Below are positions 34,818 through 43,660 of a DNA stretch of 64,000 bases, one piece after another. The translations under genes were made by a program, and so were the position numbers. Positions within the stretch are counted from its first letter, which is position 1, and each line of letters opens with the position of its first letter. Source of the DNA: Bacteroidota bacterium. GTDB lineage: Bacteria; Bacteroidota; Bacteroidia; Bacteroidales; ML635J-15. Under the pieces are notes generated by a model. The model made no database searches, was not told the origin of the DNA, and saw only the letters and a list, made by a program, of their open reading frames with translations. The stretch lies in contig JAKQEK010000513.1 in assembly GCA_029558535.1 (NCBI GenBank), forward strand, positions 1 to 64,000. The letters run 5' to 3'.

Positions 34818-36359
34818 TTATTTACTTTTAAACCCATAATTATAGTTTGATGTAAGGTGCCTGATTCCTACATCTGATAAAATAGATTCAGAGTTTATAT
34901 TGTGTTTATATTTGATTTTTCTAATTCTGTTTTTTGTTATTTCATATTCCCACATCAAGTTAGTACACCTACATCGAAATCTTAATTTTATTAACGGGCT
35001 GAAAAATTTGTTTATTATCTTTAGGTCATTGCCTAATTCTTCAGGCAGGCTTTTGTAAAAGTCCTTTCTGTCAAAAATAAAATAAAAGCTTTCAAATTTT
35101 TTAAGTTTATGTCTCTTTTTTACGCTTGTCCATTTATTATTGTTGAGAAGGTCTTCAGAAAAATCTTTTATTGAGTCATAAATTTCTTTGTATATTTCAC
35201 TTCCCGGAATAGGTTGCAAGACAGTGCAGTAAATACTCAAATTTGGATACAATAGTTTTAATTTCATTAAAAACCTCAGAGTTTTATTAAAATCCCTACC
35301 ATTATTATAAGGGAAACTAATAATGCTAGTAACAGAAACTGTAATATTGGACTTAATAAGTTTTTTTATCTGTTCAATACTCTCGGTTTTCGTTGTTTTT
35401 GATTTTGTTACTTTCTCTAAAATATAATCGTCTCCAGATTCAACGCCAATTGAAATGTTATTACATCCGGAATTATGTAAAGCTATTAAATCATTCTCTG
35501 TAAAATTCTTTAGAATGTTTACACTTGTTTGCGCACTCCAGATAAATCGAATGTTTTTCTCCTCAAGTGTTTTCAATAATCCATGAATGAAAGATTTATT
35601 TACTAAAAAATTGTCATCTCTGAAGTGGATAATTTTAATTTCCTGATATTTATCGAAAATGTACTCAAAATGTGCCAAGATATTTTCAATGCTATTGTGA
35701 TTCCAATGTTGGCAATAAATATTGGGCACCGAACAGAAACTGCAAGAGTTAACACAACCATTAGATGCAATATAATCTAGCGTTTGGTTGTGAATATATG
35801 GTTTTAAATCAATTTTATTAAAATCAAAGTTGCCATAATCTTTAAAAGAGTTGTAATACTTATCGTCTTCGTTTTTATTTATTTGACCATTTTCTTTGTA
35901 TACCAATGATGGTATTAAATTAAATGATTGTTTGTTTCTAAGACTTTCAATAAATGCGTTGATTTTATTGTCAGAAATTCCTGTTAGAACGAAGTTGTTA
36001 TAATTTTTTTCAATAATTTTATCTGTTAGGATAGATGCTGCAAGTCCTGTCCATAAAGTCCAAGCATCGGAATTTCTTTTTGTATATTCTGCAATTTTAA
36101 GCCCATCAGTATATTGACGGCTTATTGTAATGGACGTATATTTGATTAAGGTTGAGATAATTACCAGTAGTAGATTGTCTTTGTTTTGGTCAATAATTTC
36201 TTTAACATTATCAGTTCTTGAATCTGCTAAAATAATTTCAACACCTGAATTTTGTAAAGCTTTAACTTGAAAAAGCACTTCATAAGGAGGTGTAAAATTG
36301 TACCCTCCTGTATCAGGGAAATAAATCAGAACTTTATCTATTGACTTAGAATGTTTCAC
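34818..36359 (-). CDS. B12-binding-domain radical SAM protein
   Basis: 513 residues. The N-terminal about 180 residues look like a Rossmann-like cobalamin-binding domain (VLIYFPDTGG start), without the DxHxxG histidine, as in many radical SAM methylases. Radical SAM motif CVNSCSFC at C202/C206/C209, followed by HFRDDNF and GVESGDD motifs typical of this group. Such enzymes methylate unactivated carbon or phosphorus, or rearrange rings. The 3' end abuts convergent DNA. It overlaps the acyltransferase gene by 14 bases and is last in an operon with aminotransferase and GT genes, so a sugar-modifying role is plausible. Confidence 0.85.
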   Translation of the reverse strand: MKHSKSIDKVLIYFPDTGGYNFTPPYEVLFQVKALQNSGVEIILADSRTDNVKEIIDQNKDNLLLVIISTLIKYTSITISRQYTDGLKIAEYTKRNSDAWTLWTGLAASILTDKIIEKNYNNFVLTGISDNKINAFIESLRNKQSFNLIPSLVYKENGQINKNEDDKYYNSFKDYGNFDFNKIDLKPYIHNQTLDYIASNGCVNSCSFCSVPNIYCQHWNHNSIENILAHFEYIFDKYQEIKIIHFRDDNFLVNKSFIHGLLKTLEEKNIRFIWSAQTSVNILKNFTENDLIALHNSGCNNISIGVESGDDYILEKVTKSKTTKTESIEQIKKLIKSNITVSVTSIISFPYNNGRDFNKTLRFLMKLKLLYPNLSIYCTVLQPIPGSEIYKEIYDSIKDFSEDLLNNNKWTSVKKRHKLKKFESFYFIFDRKDFYKSLPEELGNDLKIINKFFSPLIKLRFRCRCTNLMWEYEITKNRIRKIKYKHNINSESILSDVGIRHLTSNYNYGFKSK

Positions 36360-36927
36360 AATCTTTGATATCTCTATTTACAGTGCTGCCGGGAGTAATG
36401 AAGGTGTTTTTTCCTAAACTCATATTTGGCATAACAATGCTACCTGCACCGATGTATGAATAATCACCAATTTTACAAGGTCCAATAATTGAACATAAAG
36501 GACTAATGTTTACAAAATCACCAATTTCTGCTTTGTGTCCTATTACTGAATTTGCATGAATAAAACATGATTTGCCTATAGAGACATCATAAGAAATGCA
36601 TACTCCTGGTTGAATAATAGTTCCGTTTTGTGGAATAAAACTCAAAAGATTTGCCGATTTAGATATTAAATTTTTTGGAACTGCATTTGATTCGATTAAT
36701 AAGTTAAATAATTTTTCACGCTTTCGTGGTTGACCAATGGCAACGCAGAAATAGGGATTTTCTTTAAGTATTTTTTCTAAAACTTCAATGTTTGTAATAA
36801 CAGTGTATTTGTTCCAAATTTTATCGCCAATATAGTTTTGGTCAAAGAATACAAAATCTTCATCTGAGTCTTGCATCAGCATTCCCGACGATTCTTTTCC
36901 AGCCGAACCGGCACCTACAATTATCAT
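36346..36927 (-). CDS. NeuD/PglD-like sugar O/N-acyltransferase (left-handed beta helix)
   Basis: 193 residues from the ATG at 36927, where the first strand MIIVGAGSAGKES begins. N-terminal Rossmann-like part (about 1-80), then hexapeptide repeats such as VSIGKSCFIHANSVIGH and IGDYSYIGAGSIV that form a left-handed beta helix. PglD/NeuD relatives transfer acetyl from acetyl-CoA to an amino or hydroxyl group of a nucleotide sugar. It overlaps the DegT aminotransferase by four bases (ATGA), so it probably acylates the amino group that enzyme installs. Confidence 0.87.
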   Translation of the reverse strand: MIIVGAGSAGKESSGMLMQDSDEDFVFFDQNYIGDKIWNKYTVITNIEVLEKILKENPYFCVAIGQPRKREKLFNLLIESNAVPKNLISKSANLLSFIPQNGTIIQPGVCISYDVSIGKSCFIHANSVIGHKAEIGDFVNISPLCSIIGPCKIGDYSYIGAGSIVMPNMSLGKNTFITPGSTVNRDIKDCETF

Positions 36928-38033
36928 ATTTTGTAAAAATTTATAATACAATCACAAATATAGTCAATTTCTTTGTTTTTTAAGCCGGGATATATAGGTA
37001 AACTAAGTACTTTCTTTTTAATCTCCTTACTCGCAGATAGGTCGTGAGTTATATGTCTGAAATCTCTTAAAAGTTTTTGTTCATGCAGAAGAGGGGTATA
37101 ATGAATACGCGTTTCTATTCCGTTTTTATTCAAATGGTGCTTAAGTTCGTCTCTTTTTTCTGCAATTATTACAAACTTGTGATATGTTGAAATACAATTG
37201 GATTTTGATTTTACGAACTGTATTTCAGGTATTCGATTTAATTTGTGAATGTATTTTTTTGCAATATCTCTTATACCTGTAATTATTTCATCAAGATGGT
37301 TTAACTGTAGATTAATTAATGCAGCATTGACTTCAGAAATTTTACTATTATATCCCAGCAAGTCAAATTCACCTTGCTCATTTCGTCCATGGTGTATAAG
37401 CTTTTGAAGTTTGTGATAGTATGTATCATTGTTAGTTAGTACTGCACCTCCCGTTCCATAGGCAGAAACTATTTTTGTCGGATCAAAGCTTAAACAACTA
37501 ATGTCTCCCTGAGATGCACATGGTATATCATTAAGTTTTGAACCTATTGATTGGGCAGAATCTTCAATTATAAAAATGTTTGAATTTGCGCATATTTCTT
37601 TTAATTTGCTTAAATCTGTGATATTGCCAAATAATTGAACAAAAATTATCGCTTTTGTTTTTTTAGTTATAATATTAGTAACAATGTCTAAATTCATATC
37701 TAATGAATCAGGTTTTATATCAACAAAAACAGGGATTGCACCACACATTAATATAGGGCTTAAACTTGCGATATATGAAAATGAAGGTAAAATGACTTCA
37801 TCTCCAGCTTTTATCCCAACTGTTTTAAGTGCAAAGAAAATAGCATCTGTGCATGAAGCTGTGGTAAGTGCAAATTTGCGATTACATAAAGTGCAAAGGT
37901 TTTGTTCTAAGATTTCGGTATTTTTGTCCCTTATATATTTACCTGATTGTAGTGTTTTAGTGATTAACTCATTAGCTTCTAGCTCATGTAAATTATAAAA
38001 ACTATTAAATTTGTTAAAATTTATTCTTTTCAT
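36924..38033 (-). CDS. DegT/DnrJ/EryC1/StrS-type sugar aminotransferase
   Basis: 369 residues from the ATG at 38033, overlapping the upstream GT2 stop by one base (TAATG); a TTG five codons earlier is less likely. PLP lysine in SFDPTKIVSAYGTGG, with FVDIKPDSLDMN and EDSAQSIGS active-site motifs. It would transaminate a keto nucleotide sugar, with PLP and glutamate. With the NeuD-like acyltransferase it forms the classical amino-sugar N-acylation pair. The donor keto sugar enzyme is not in this operon. Confidence 0.92.
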   Translation of the reverse strand: MKRINFNKFNSFYNLHELEANELITKTLQSGKYIRDKNTEILEQNLCTLCNRKFALTTASCTDAIFFALKTVGIKAGDEVILPSFSYIASLSPILMCGAIPVFVDIKPDSLDMNLDIVTNIITKKTKAIIFVQLFGNITDLSKLKEICANSNIFIIEDSAQSIGSKLNDIPCASQGDISCLSFDPTKIVSAYGTGGAVLTNNDTYYHKLQKLIHHGRNEQGEFDLLGYNSKISEVNAALINLQLNHLDEIITGIRDIAKKYIHKLNRIPEIQFVKSKSNCISTYHKFVIIAEKRDELKHHLNKNGIETRIHYTPLLHEQKLLRDFRHITHDLSASKEIKKKVLSLPIYPGLKNKEIDYICDCIINFYKI

Positions 38034-38758
38034 TATTTTCTTGACCAAATATTATATTTAAAAATGCAATAAAGTGTTCTAATTGCATCACTAAATTTTA
38101 TTTTTTTTCCTTCATTATACGTTCTTCCATAATAAGATATTCCAACTTCAACAAATCTCACATTTTTAATTCTGCTAAGCTTTGCAGTTATTTCCGGTTC
38201 AAATCCGAAACGATTCTCTTTTAAAGCTATTAATTCCAATAATTCTGTTTTAAATGACTTATAACATGTTTCGATATCAGATAGATTCAAACCTGTGAGA
38301 ATATTTGAAAATGTTGTAAAGAATCTGTTAGCAATAAAATGAGTGTAATACAATACTCTTTTTGGTTCTGATCCTTGAAATCTCGAGCCATATACAACAT
38401 CTGCCTTGTCTTTTAAAATTGGGTCAATAAGTTTAAAATATTCTGAAGGACTATACTCAAGATCGGCATCCTGTATTATTATTATGCCGGAATGACAATG
38501 AGAGAACCCTTTCCTAAGGCAAAATCCTTTTCCGAGATTTTTTTCATTTCGCTCAATAATTATATCTTGACTTCGAAATGTATTCATTGCTCTCTTAATT
38601 TCATTTGCAGTATCGTCTGTAGAGCAATCGTCAACAATAATGATTTTGAAGTCATTATCCAATGTCTTTATTGTTTCTGTTATGCTTTTTATAACTTGAA
38701 AAATAGTTGATTCTTCATTGTATACAGGAATGATAATATTTATTTGTGTTTTAGTCAG
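38033..38758 (-). CDS. Family 2 glycosyltransferase with non-ATG start
   Basis: About 241 residues if started at CTG 38758. The frame is open upstream to just before 38799 and encodes the essential first strand INIIIPVYNEES, then VDDCSTDDT and QDADLEY with the DxD site. No in-frame ATG precedes that strand, only ATT 38761 or CTG 38758; the TTG at 38662 would cut off the nucleotide-binding strand. An ATG at 38794-38792 lies in another frame and stops after five codons. So the gene either uses a rare start or carries a frameshift. Soluble DPM1-like transferase, overlapping the aminotransferase by one base. Confidence 0.78.
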   Translation of the reverse strand: MTKTQINIIIPVYNEESTIFQVIKSITETIKTLDNDFKIIIVDDCSTDDTANEIKRAMNTFRSQDIIIERNEKNLGKGFCLRKGFSHCHSGIIIIQDADLEYSPSEYFKLIDPILKDKADVVYGSRFQGSEPKRVLYYTHFIANRFFTTFSNILTGLNLSDIETCYKSFKTELLELIALKENRFGFEPEITAKLSRIKNVRFVEVGISYYGRTYNEGKKIKFSDAIRTLYCIFKYNIWSRK

Positions 38759-38812
38759 AATGTTGAATTTATTGTTTAATGCGAAATTAACATTATTTTA
38801 TTATATCTCGAA

Positions 38813-41104
38813 TTATTTAGAGTATCTTCCTAACCGATGGATAAATTTTTGTATTGATATATTTACTACAATTACTATCGAAATAAAAGTGTAGGAAACT
38901 ATTAAATACAGTGGAAATATGTAATATAAAGAGTAGCGACCTAATGCAAAAGTTACAACAGTAAAACATACCAAACTCAATATTAAAAACGTAAACTCAA
39001 TCGGGAGTTTAATTTCTTTTATAATCTTTCTTGAAAATGATAGTATGCAAAGTGTTATAATTGTAGCAATATTTGCAACTGTTGGATTAACAAAACTTAA
39101 CAATATTATTAGAAGCATTAGAGCCATAAAAATCCCATATTTTCTTGGTTTGAAATTTAATAGATTAATAATTATAAAAAGTGAGATAAAAAGAGGTAAT
39201 ATTTTGAAAACAAACAACTCTGAAAAAATCTTTTTAAGTTTAGAATAAGATACAGTAAAGATTTTGTTAGGATATTTTGAATAAAATTTAATAACTGATG
39301 TGATGAAGGACTTATTGTTAATATTGTCTGACTGGTAAAAACTTGATTTATATATTCTCCACTCAGGGTGCATTCCTCCATCCGTAACATATTCGTTATG
39401 CATATCCAAACCTGTATTAATAGGTATGATTGAAATTATAAAAAAATAATCAGGTAATTCTGAATTCATCTTTAACAAAGCGAGCCTTATAGTTTTTAAT
39501 GAGTAATTGTCACAATTCCTAATATCTATTGCTTGTGTTTTTTCAATCACAGGACTTAATACTTCATTAAATGAATTAATGTCTGACCCATCTAGTGGGT
39601 ATAAAAATTCATAAATATATCTTCCGTAATCACAATTCGTCATTTTTTTGTTAATTGCACAATAATCAATACCATTTTCAATGTCTTTTAACAAAAGTCG
39701 TGATTCATATTTGTTTTTCTTGTGTTGTACTATAGCATAAATATTGTAAGGAGCCCAAATCAGAACAAAAGTGGTAAAAAGTACTATACCTTTTTTTATA
39801 ATCGAATAATCCTTGTGGATTATAATTTTAATTAATAAATCAGAGAATAAAAAGATTACAAAAAACATCAGACTGCTCTTAATTAAGAAACTGAAACCTA
39901 ATAAAACCCCTAATAAAATCGCATTGAGATATTTAAAATCTTTTCTAAACCTAATATATTGAAATAATATTAAAATATTTATTGAAATCGTTGCTACATC
40001 AGGAGTAAGATATAATATTGTTTTAATTGTAAGAAGTAACATAAATGGCATAGAAATTAAACCTGCCCAAAGTCCTTTTAAATTCCAAATTTCATAGCCA
40101 ATAAGTGGTAAAAAACTTAATGAGGCTATCAAGAGGAATAATTGAAAGTATTTAATGTATAATGGGGAATTGTCGAAAATCTTATAAATTGTGCCAACAA
40201 AATAGGGATAAGCCGGAAATCTATGTAAACACTGAATGCCTGACAAATAATGTAACTTGTTTCTCGCCTCGCTATTTCGTACAGGTGATTTATTTTTGTC
40301 AAAATTCAATTTGTAATTTATTGAGCTATCAAGTATCCCATTTATATTATGCTTGTTTTTTTGTGCAAAATTTACCGAAATTGTTTGATAATCTATTTGA
40401 TCAACATTTAATTCAATATGGACTAAATCGTCCATTTTTTGAACTACCTGATTAATTATATTTATTTGTGAATTCCAAAAAGCAAATGTGCATATAGATA
40501 GAAAAAACAGACTGAGTATATAGATTCTTAATTTAGAATTAATTAGATTTCTAATGGGGTTATCAAACTCTGTTTTTAAATATTTATTAATAATTATTGT
40601 TATTGCAATTAAAAAAACGATCAATATTATTGTACAGATGATTATAACTGTTTTATTGGTTGATAACAATTTAAATAGGTCAAAGAGTTTTCTTGATTTA
40701 TTATATTTGGGGAGCTTATTAAAATTATAAATCAAAGTTTCATTTGGTTGAATTGTAATAATATCAGATATTACCGTATCGTTAGACAATAATATTTTTA
40801 CATTAATCACATCATCATAAGAACTTTTAAATGAGATTGAACTGTAGAATCTTGGATAAGAATGATCAAAATAATCATTTTTATTTGGACTTTCGATAAT
40901 GTTGTAAAAGGGTGTTAACCCTGTAACGTTAAGGGATTTGATTTTAGTTGTATCATTCATGTTTACAACTAAAACACTTCCATAATAATTAGCTTTACTT
41001 AAATAATAAAATGTAGTAATGAGAGCTAGTAGAGGAAATATAAAATATACTATTACTAATAATTTCAACAGTTTATATTTTATATTATTTTTTTTCTCTA
41101 TCAC
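38813..41104 (-). CDS. GT-C family (ArnT/PMT-like) membrane glycosyltransferase with N-terminal extracytoplasmic module
   Basis: 763 residues. First helix (about 10-30), a strand-rich extracytoplasmic segment (about 35-145), a second helix near 150-170, then a GT-C domain with many helices. The GT-C loop contains RFPAYPYFVG and is preceded by long polar segments; DVATISIN and SSLMFF are typical of PMT-like proteins. Such enzymes use polyprenyl-phosphate sugars on the periplasmic side. The N-terminal module matches that of the proteins at 3720, 6902, 9372 and 57109 in layout. First gene of a five-gene minus-strand operon. Confidence 0.75.
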   Translation of the reverse strand: MIEKKNNIKYKLLKLLVIVYFIFPLLALITTFYYLSKANYYGSVLVVNMNDTTKIKSLNVTGLTPFYNIIESPNKNDYFDHSYPRFYSSISFKSSYDDVINVKILLSNDTVISDIITIQPNETLIYNFNKLPKYNKSRKLFDLFKLLSTNKTVIIICTIILIVFLIAITIIINKYLKTEFDNPIRNLINSKLRIYILSLFFLSICTFAFWNSQINIINQVVQKMDDLVHIELNVDQIDYQTISVNFAQKNKHNINGILDSSINYKLNFDKNKSPVRNSEARNKLHYLSGIQCLHRFPAYPYFVGTIYKIFDNSPLYIKYFQLFLLIASLSFLPLIGYEIWNLKGLWAGLISMPFMLLLTIKTILYLTPDVATISINILILFQYIRFRKDFKYLNAILLGVLLGFSFLIKSSLMFFVIFLFSDLLIKIIIHKDYSIIKKGIVLFTTFVLIWAPYNIYAIVQHKKNKYESRLLLKDIENGIDYCAINKKMTNCDYGRYIYEFLYPLDGSDINSFNEVLSPVIEKTQAIDIRNCDNYSLKTIRLALLKMNSELPDYFFIISIIPINTGLDMHNEYVTDGGMHPEWRIYKSSFYQSDNINNKSFITSVIKFYSKYPNKIFTVSYSKLKKIFSELFVFKILPLFISLFIIINLLNFKPRKYGIFMALMLLIILLSFVNPTVANIATIITLCILSFSRKIIKEIKLPIEFTFLILSLVCFTVVTFALGRYSLYYIFPLYLIVSYTFISIVIVVNISIQKFIHRLGRYSK

Positions 41105-41124
41105 AATAACAATTATATATATTT

Positions 41125-41256
41125 ATGTTAACAAAAATAGATAATATTTTTTTAAGCACGTTTATTAAAGCAATCTTTTATAGAGCATTCATTCTTAGTA
41201 GAAATAAGATTAGTGTATTTTTAATCAAGAATCTAGTTATTATTTTGATTTTATGA
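41125..41256 (+). CDS. Possible 43-residue hydrophobic peptide (uncertain)
   Basis: ATG at 41125, TGA at 41254-41256, 43 codons. Basic in the middle (FYRAFILSRNKIS) and hydrophobic at the end (NLVIILIL). It lies in the 200-base divergent spacer and ends 48 bases before the radical SAM gene at 41305. The length is only marginally more than chance in such AT-rich DNA, and it overlaps the opposite promoter. It could be a small membrane peptide or radical SAM substrate, or nothing. Confidence 0.18.
   Translation: MLTKIDNIFLSTFIKAIFYRAFILSRNKISVFLIKNLVIILIL
41132..41139 (-). promoter_or_regulatory. -7 element of the GT-C/aminotransferase operon
   Basis: Minus-strand TATTTTTG, exact TAnnTTTG, 27 bases upstream of the start at 41104. 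Confidence 0.4.
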
Positions 41257-41284
41257 TATAAACAGTATTTAATTGAAAAAATAT

Positions 41285-41292
41285 TATTTTTG
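41285..41292 (+). promoter_or_regulatory. -7 element of the radical SAM gene at 41305
   Basis: TATTTTTG, exact TAnnTTTG, 12 bases before the ATG at 41305, giving a short leader. Confidence 0.42.
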
Positions 41293-41304
41293 TAATAAAA
41301 AAGG

Positions 41305-42207
41305 ATGTCATATTATTTCAGGCAATGGCCGGGCAGCGTATTATCCCGTTTTATTAGAATGTTACACATTTTATTTTTGGAAACAAAGAGGTCTCTGTTA
41401 GGCACAAAGTATATTGCAGAATTTGATATCACTAATGATTGTAATTTAAGATGTAAGCATTGTTATCACTTTAGGTTTGATAAAAATCCTAAGCATGATG
41501 AGATTAGTGTAAATCAGTGGAGGAATAAATTTAAAGAGCTTAGAAAGCAAGGTGTGCGTAGAATATTATTGATTGGTGGTGAACCAACTTTAAGAATGGA
41601 TATAATTGAAGAAGCATCAAAACACTTTAAATATATTGATATTTGTTCAAATGGTACAATAAAAATAGATGAAAGGCTAAAGAAATTAAAAATATTTATT
41701 TCAATTGATGGGACAAAAGAACATAATGATAGTATCAGAGGTGCAGGGACATTTGATAAAGTGCTTCAGAATTATCGAGGCGATAAAAGGGTGGTTTTAA
41801 GTATGACAATTACTCAAGCAAATTGGCAATATCTTGAATATGTTGTAAAATTATCAATAGAAAATGGGAACCTTGGTGTTTCTTGTGATGTATATACCCC
41901 ATCACCGCATATTAGAGAAAAAGATATTCTATATGTTACACCAGATGTTCGAAAAAAGGTAATCAATGAATTTAGGCATATAAAAAAAGAATATCCGTCA
42001 TATTTTTTGATGAGTAATAGTGCAATCAAATGGTTTGAGTTCCCTGATCACAAGACACATGCTTGCTATTGGAATCAGGCAGTATTACATTTTGACGCAG
42101 AAATGAACAAAAGAATTAGTTGTAAGGATCTTGATTGTTGTAATTGTGGACATTTTGCTCAAGCAAATTTGAGCCCTTTAAATTTTTTAATAAAAAAGCG
42201 TTACTGA
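41305..42207 (+). CDS. Radical SAM protein with cysteine-rich C-terminus
   Basis: 300 residues. Cluster motif CNLRCKHC at C46/C50/C53, IGGEPTLR near residue 91, SIDGTKEHND near 132. The C-terminus holds a cysteine group (HACYW, ISCKDLDCCNCG) that could bind a second cluster, in a short SPASM-like arrangement. The first 35 residues are basic and hydrophobic and may touch the membrane. In overall form it recalls HpnH/MoaA-like enzymes. Stands alone between a divergent GT-C gene and a convergent B12 radical SAM pair. Reaction unknown. Confidence 0.85.
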   Translation: MSYYFRQWPGSVLSRFIRMLHILFLETKRSLLGTKYIAEFDITNDCNLRCKHCYHFRFDKNPKHDEISVNQWRNKFKELRKQGVRRILLIGGEPTLRMDIIEEASKHFKYIDICSNGTIKIDERLKKLKIFISIDGTKEHNDSIRGAGTFDKVLQNYRGDKRVVLSMTITQANWQYLEYVVKLSIENGNLGVSCDVYTPSPHIREKDILYVTPDVRKKVINEFRHIKKEYPSYFLMSNSAIKWFEFPDHKTHACYWNQAVLHFDAEMNKRISCKDLDCCNCGHFAQANLSPLNFLIKKRY

Positions 42208-42223
42208 CATTAAGTGACTATAA

Positions 42224-43660
42224 TTATTTTTCATGTCTTTGTAAACAAAATGTAATAATTCTTATAATAGCTTCTTTGATATTGAATAATGCAACTTTGT
42301 TAGTCAGTTTTTTCAAATGTTTGAGAATTATTGCTGGATGAAAGTAGAATGATACCCAAAATTTCCTAAAATATTTATATATTTGTTTTTCTGAGAAATT
42401 ATTTAATTCTACAATTGCACTTGCACCTGTATATTTTGACCAATCATAAGTTTTGATTCGGTTTTGATTTTTTGCCCATTTGAAGAAAGGTGTTCCGGGA
42501 CCGGGCGTGGCTATAAGTACATTTATAAAATCAGGTTTAAGTTTTAAAATCATTTTTATTGACGACTCACATGCTTTAGTACTATCACCAATATTACCAA
42601 CCATCATCGACAACCTTACAGAAATACCGAATTCTTGTGTCATTTTTATAATACTGATAGACTGTTCAGATGTGATGTTTTTTTTAATTGTTTTTAAAAC
42701 GTTATCGTCAAAGCTTTCTATTCCGTACATAATTTGATGACATCCAGATTCTTTCATTATTTTCAATAATTCTCTGTCTATAGTATCAACTCTGGAATAG
42801 CAATGCCAAGTAATATTTGTTTTGTTGGTTATAAGTAAATTGCAAAATTCAATAACTGAATTTTTATATGCTGTAAAGGTATCATCAACAAAGACAAAGT
42901 CAATTATTCCAAAATTGGTTTTCAAGTAGTTAATTTCTTCAAATATTTTTTGAGGGGATTTTTGAAATCCTCCATTACCAATAGTCTTTGTGCAGAAGAA
43001 ACAATTATTATTACACCCTCTGGAAAAACTTACAATAAATGATGGTAAACGTATAAACGATCCTATTGGAGGACGATATTTTTTTATTTCTAATAAATCA
43101 TACGCTGGCATCGGCAATTTGTCCAGATTTGTTATTCTTTCTCTCGGTAGTGTTTGTACAATATTTCCTTTTTTGTTTAAATACGCAATACCTTTTATTG
43201 TTTCGAGAGGTTTTTGCGATAAAATTTCTTCTAGAGTTATTTCACCTTCATTCATTACCACAATATCAACTTCTGATTGCAGTATAACTTCTTCTGGTAG
43301 AAATGTCGCGTGAGGACCTCCTGCCAAAATTGTACAGTTGGGAATTATTTGTCTAACAATTTTTGAAAGATCATAACATTGATGTGCAGTTGGAGTACAG
43401 ACATAAAAACCAACATATATACTTTTATGTTTTTTTTCTGCATAAATTGAATGTAAAATTTTATTAAAAGCTTCAGGAGTTTCTGCTTGAACACCGCAAT
43501 CGAGTATTGCGGTGTCAAAACCTTTTTCCCTAATCCAACCTGATAACATAGCTAGATTTAATGGCGGATCTTTCTGTCTAACCATCATTAGAAGGTTTTT
43601 CTTACCAGGGTTGAATACGGGTGAAACTAATAAACAGAATATGTTGTTTAGGTCGTTCAT
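42224..43660 (-). CDS. B12-binding-domain radical SAM protein, tandem copy 2
   Basis: 478 residues from the ATG at 43660. Cobalamin-binding-like N-terminal domain (about 1-190) with AGGPHATFLPEE and VMNEGE motifs, then radical SAM CNNNCFFC at C216/C220/C223, VDDTFTAY and GIESFDD. C-terminal about 80 residues are basic and helical. These motifs are the BchE/HpnJ-type family. Cysteine positions are identical to those of the upstream neighbour, so the two are a tandem duplication; the start overlaps that gene's stop by one base (TAATG). Likely C-methylation or ring chemistry on a lipid or sugar; substrate unknown. Confidence 0.87.
   Translation of the reverse strand: MNDLNNIFCLLVSPVFNPGKKNLLMMVRQKDPPLNLAMLSGWIREKGFDTAILDCGVQAETPEAFNKILHSIYAEKKHKSIYVGFYVCTPTAHQCYDLSKIVRQIIPNCTILAGGPHATFLPEEVILQSEVDIVVMNEGEITLEEILSQKPLETIKGIAYLNKKGNIVQTLPRERITNLDKLPMPAYDLLEIKKYRPPIGSFIRLPSFIVSFSRGCNNNCFFCTKTIGNGGFQKSPQKIFEEINYLKTNFGIIDFVFVDDTFTAYKNSVIEFCNLLITNKTNITWHCYSRVDTIDRELLKIMKESGCHQIMYGIESFDDNVLKTIKKNITSEQSISIIKMTQEFGISVRLSMMVGNIGDSTKACESSIKMILKLKPDFINVLIATPGPGTPFFKWAKNQNRIKTYDWSKYTGASAIVELNNFSEKQIYKYFRKFWVSFYFHPAIILKHLKKLTNKVALFNIKEAIIRIITFCLQRHEK

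Noticed and set aside
38033-38662. GT2 starting at TTG 38662
   Set aside because: It would delete the first strand and nucleotide-binding residues encoded in frame just upstream.
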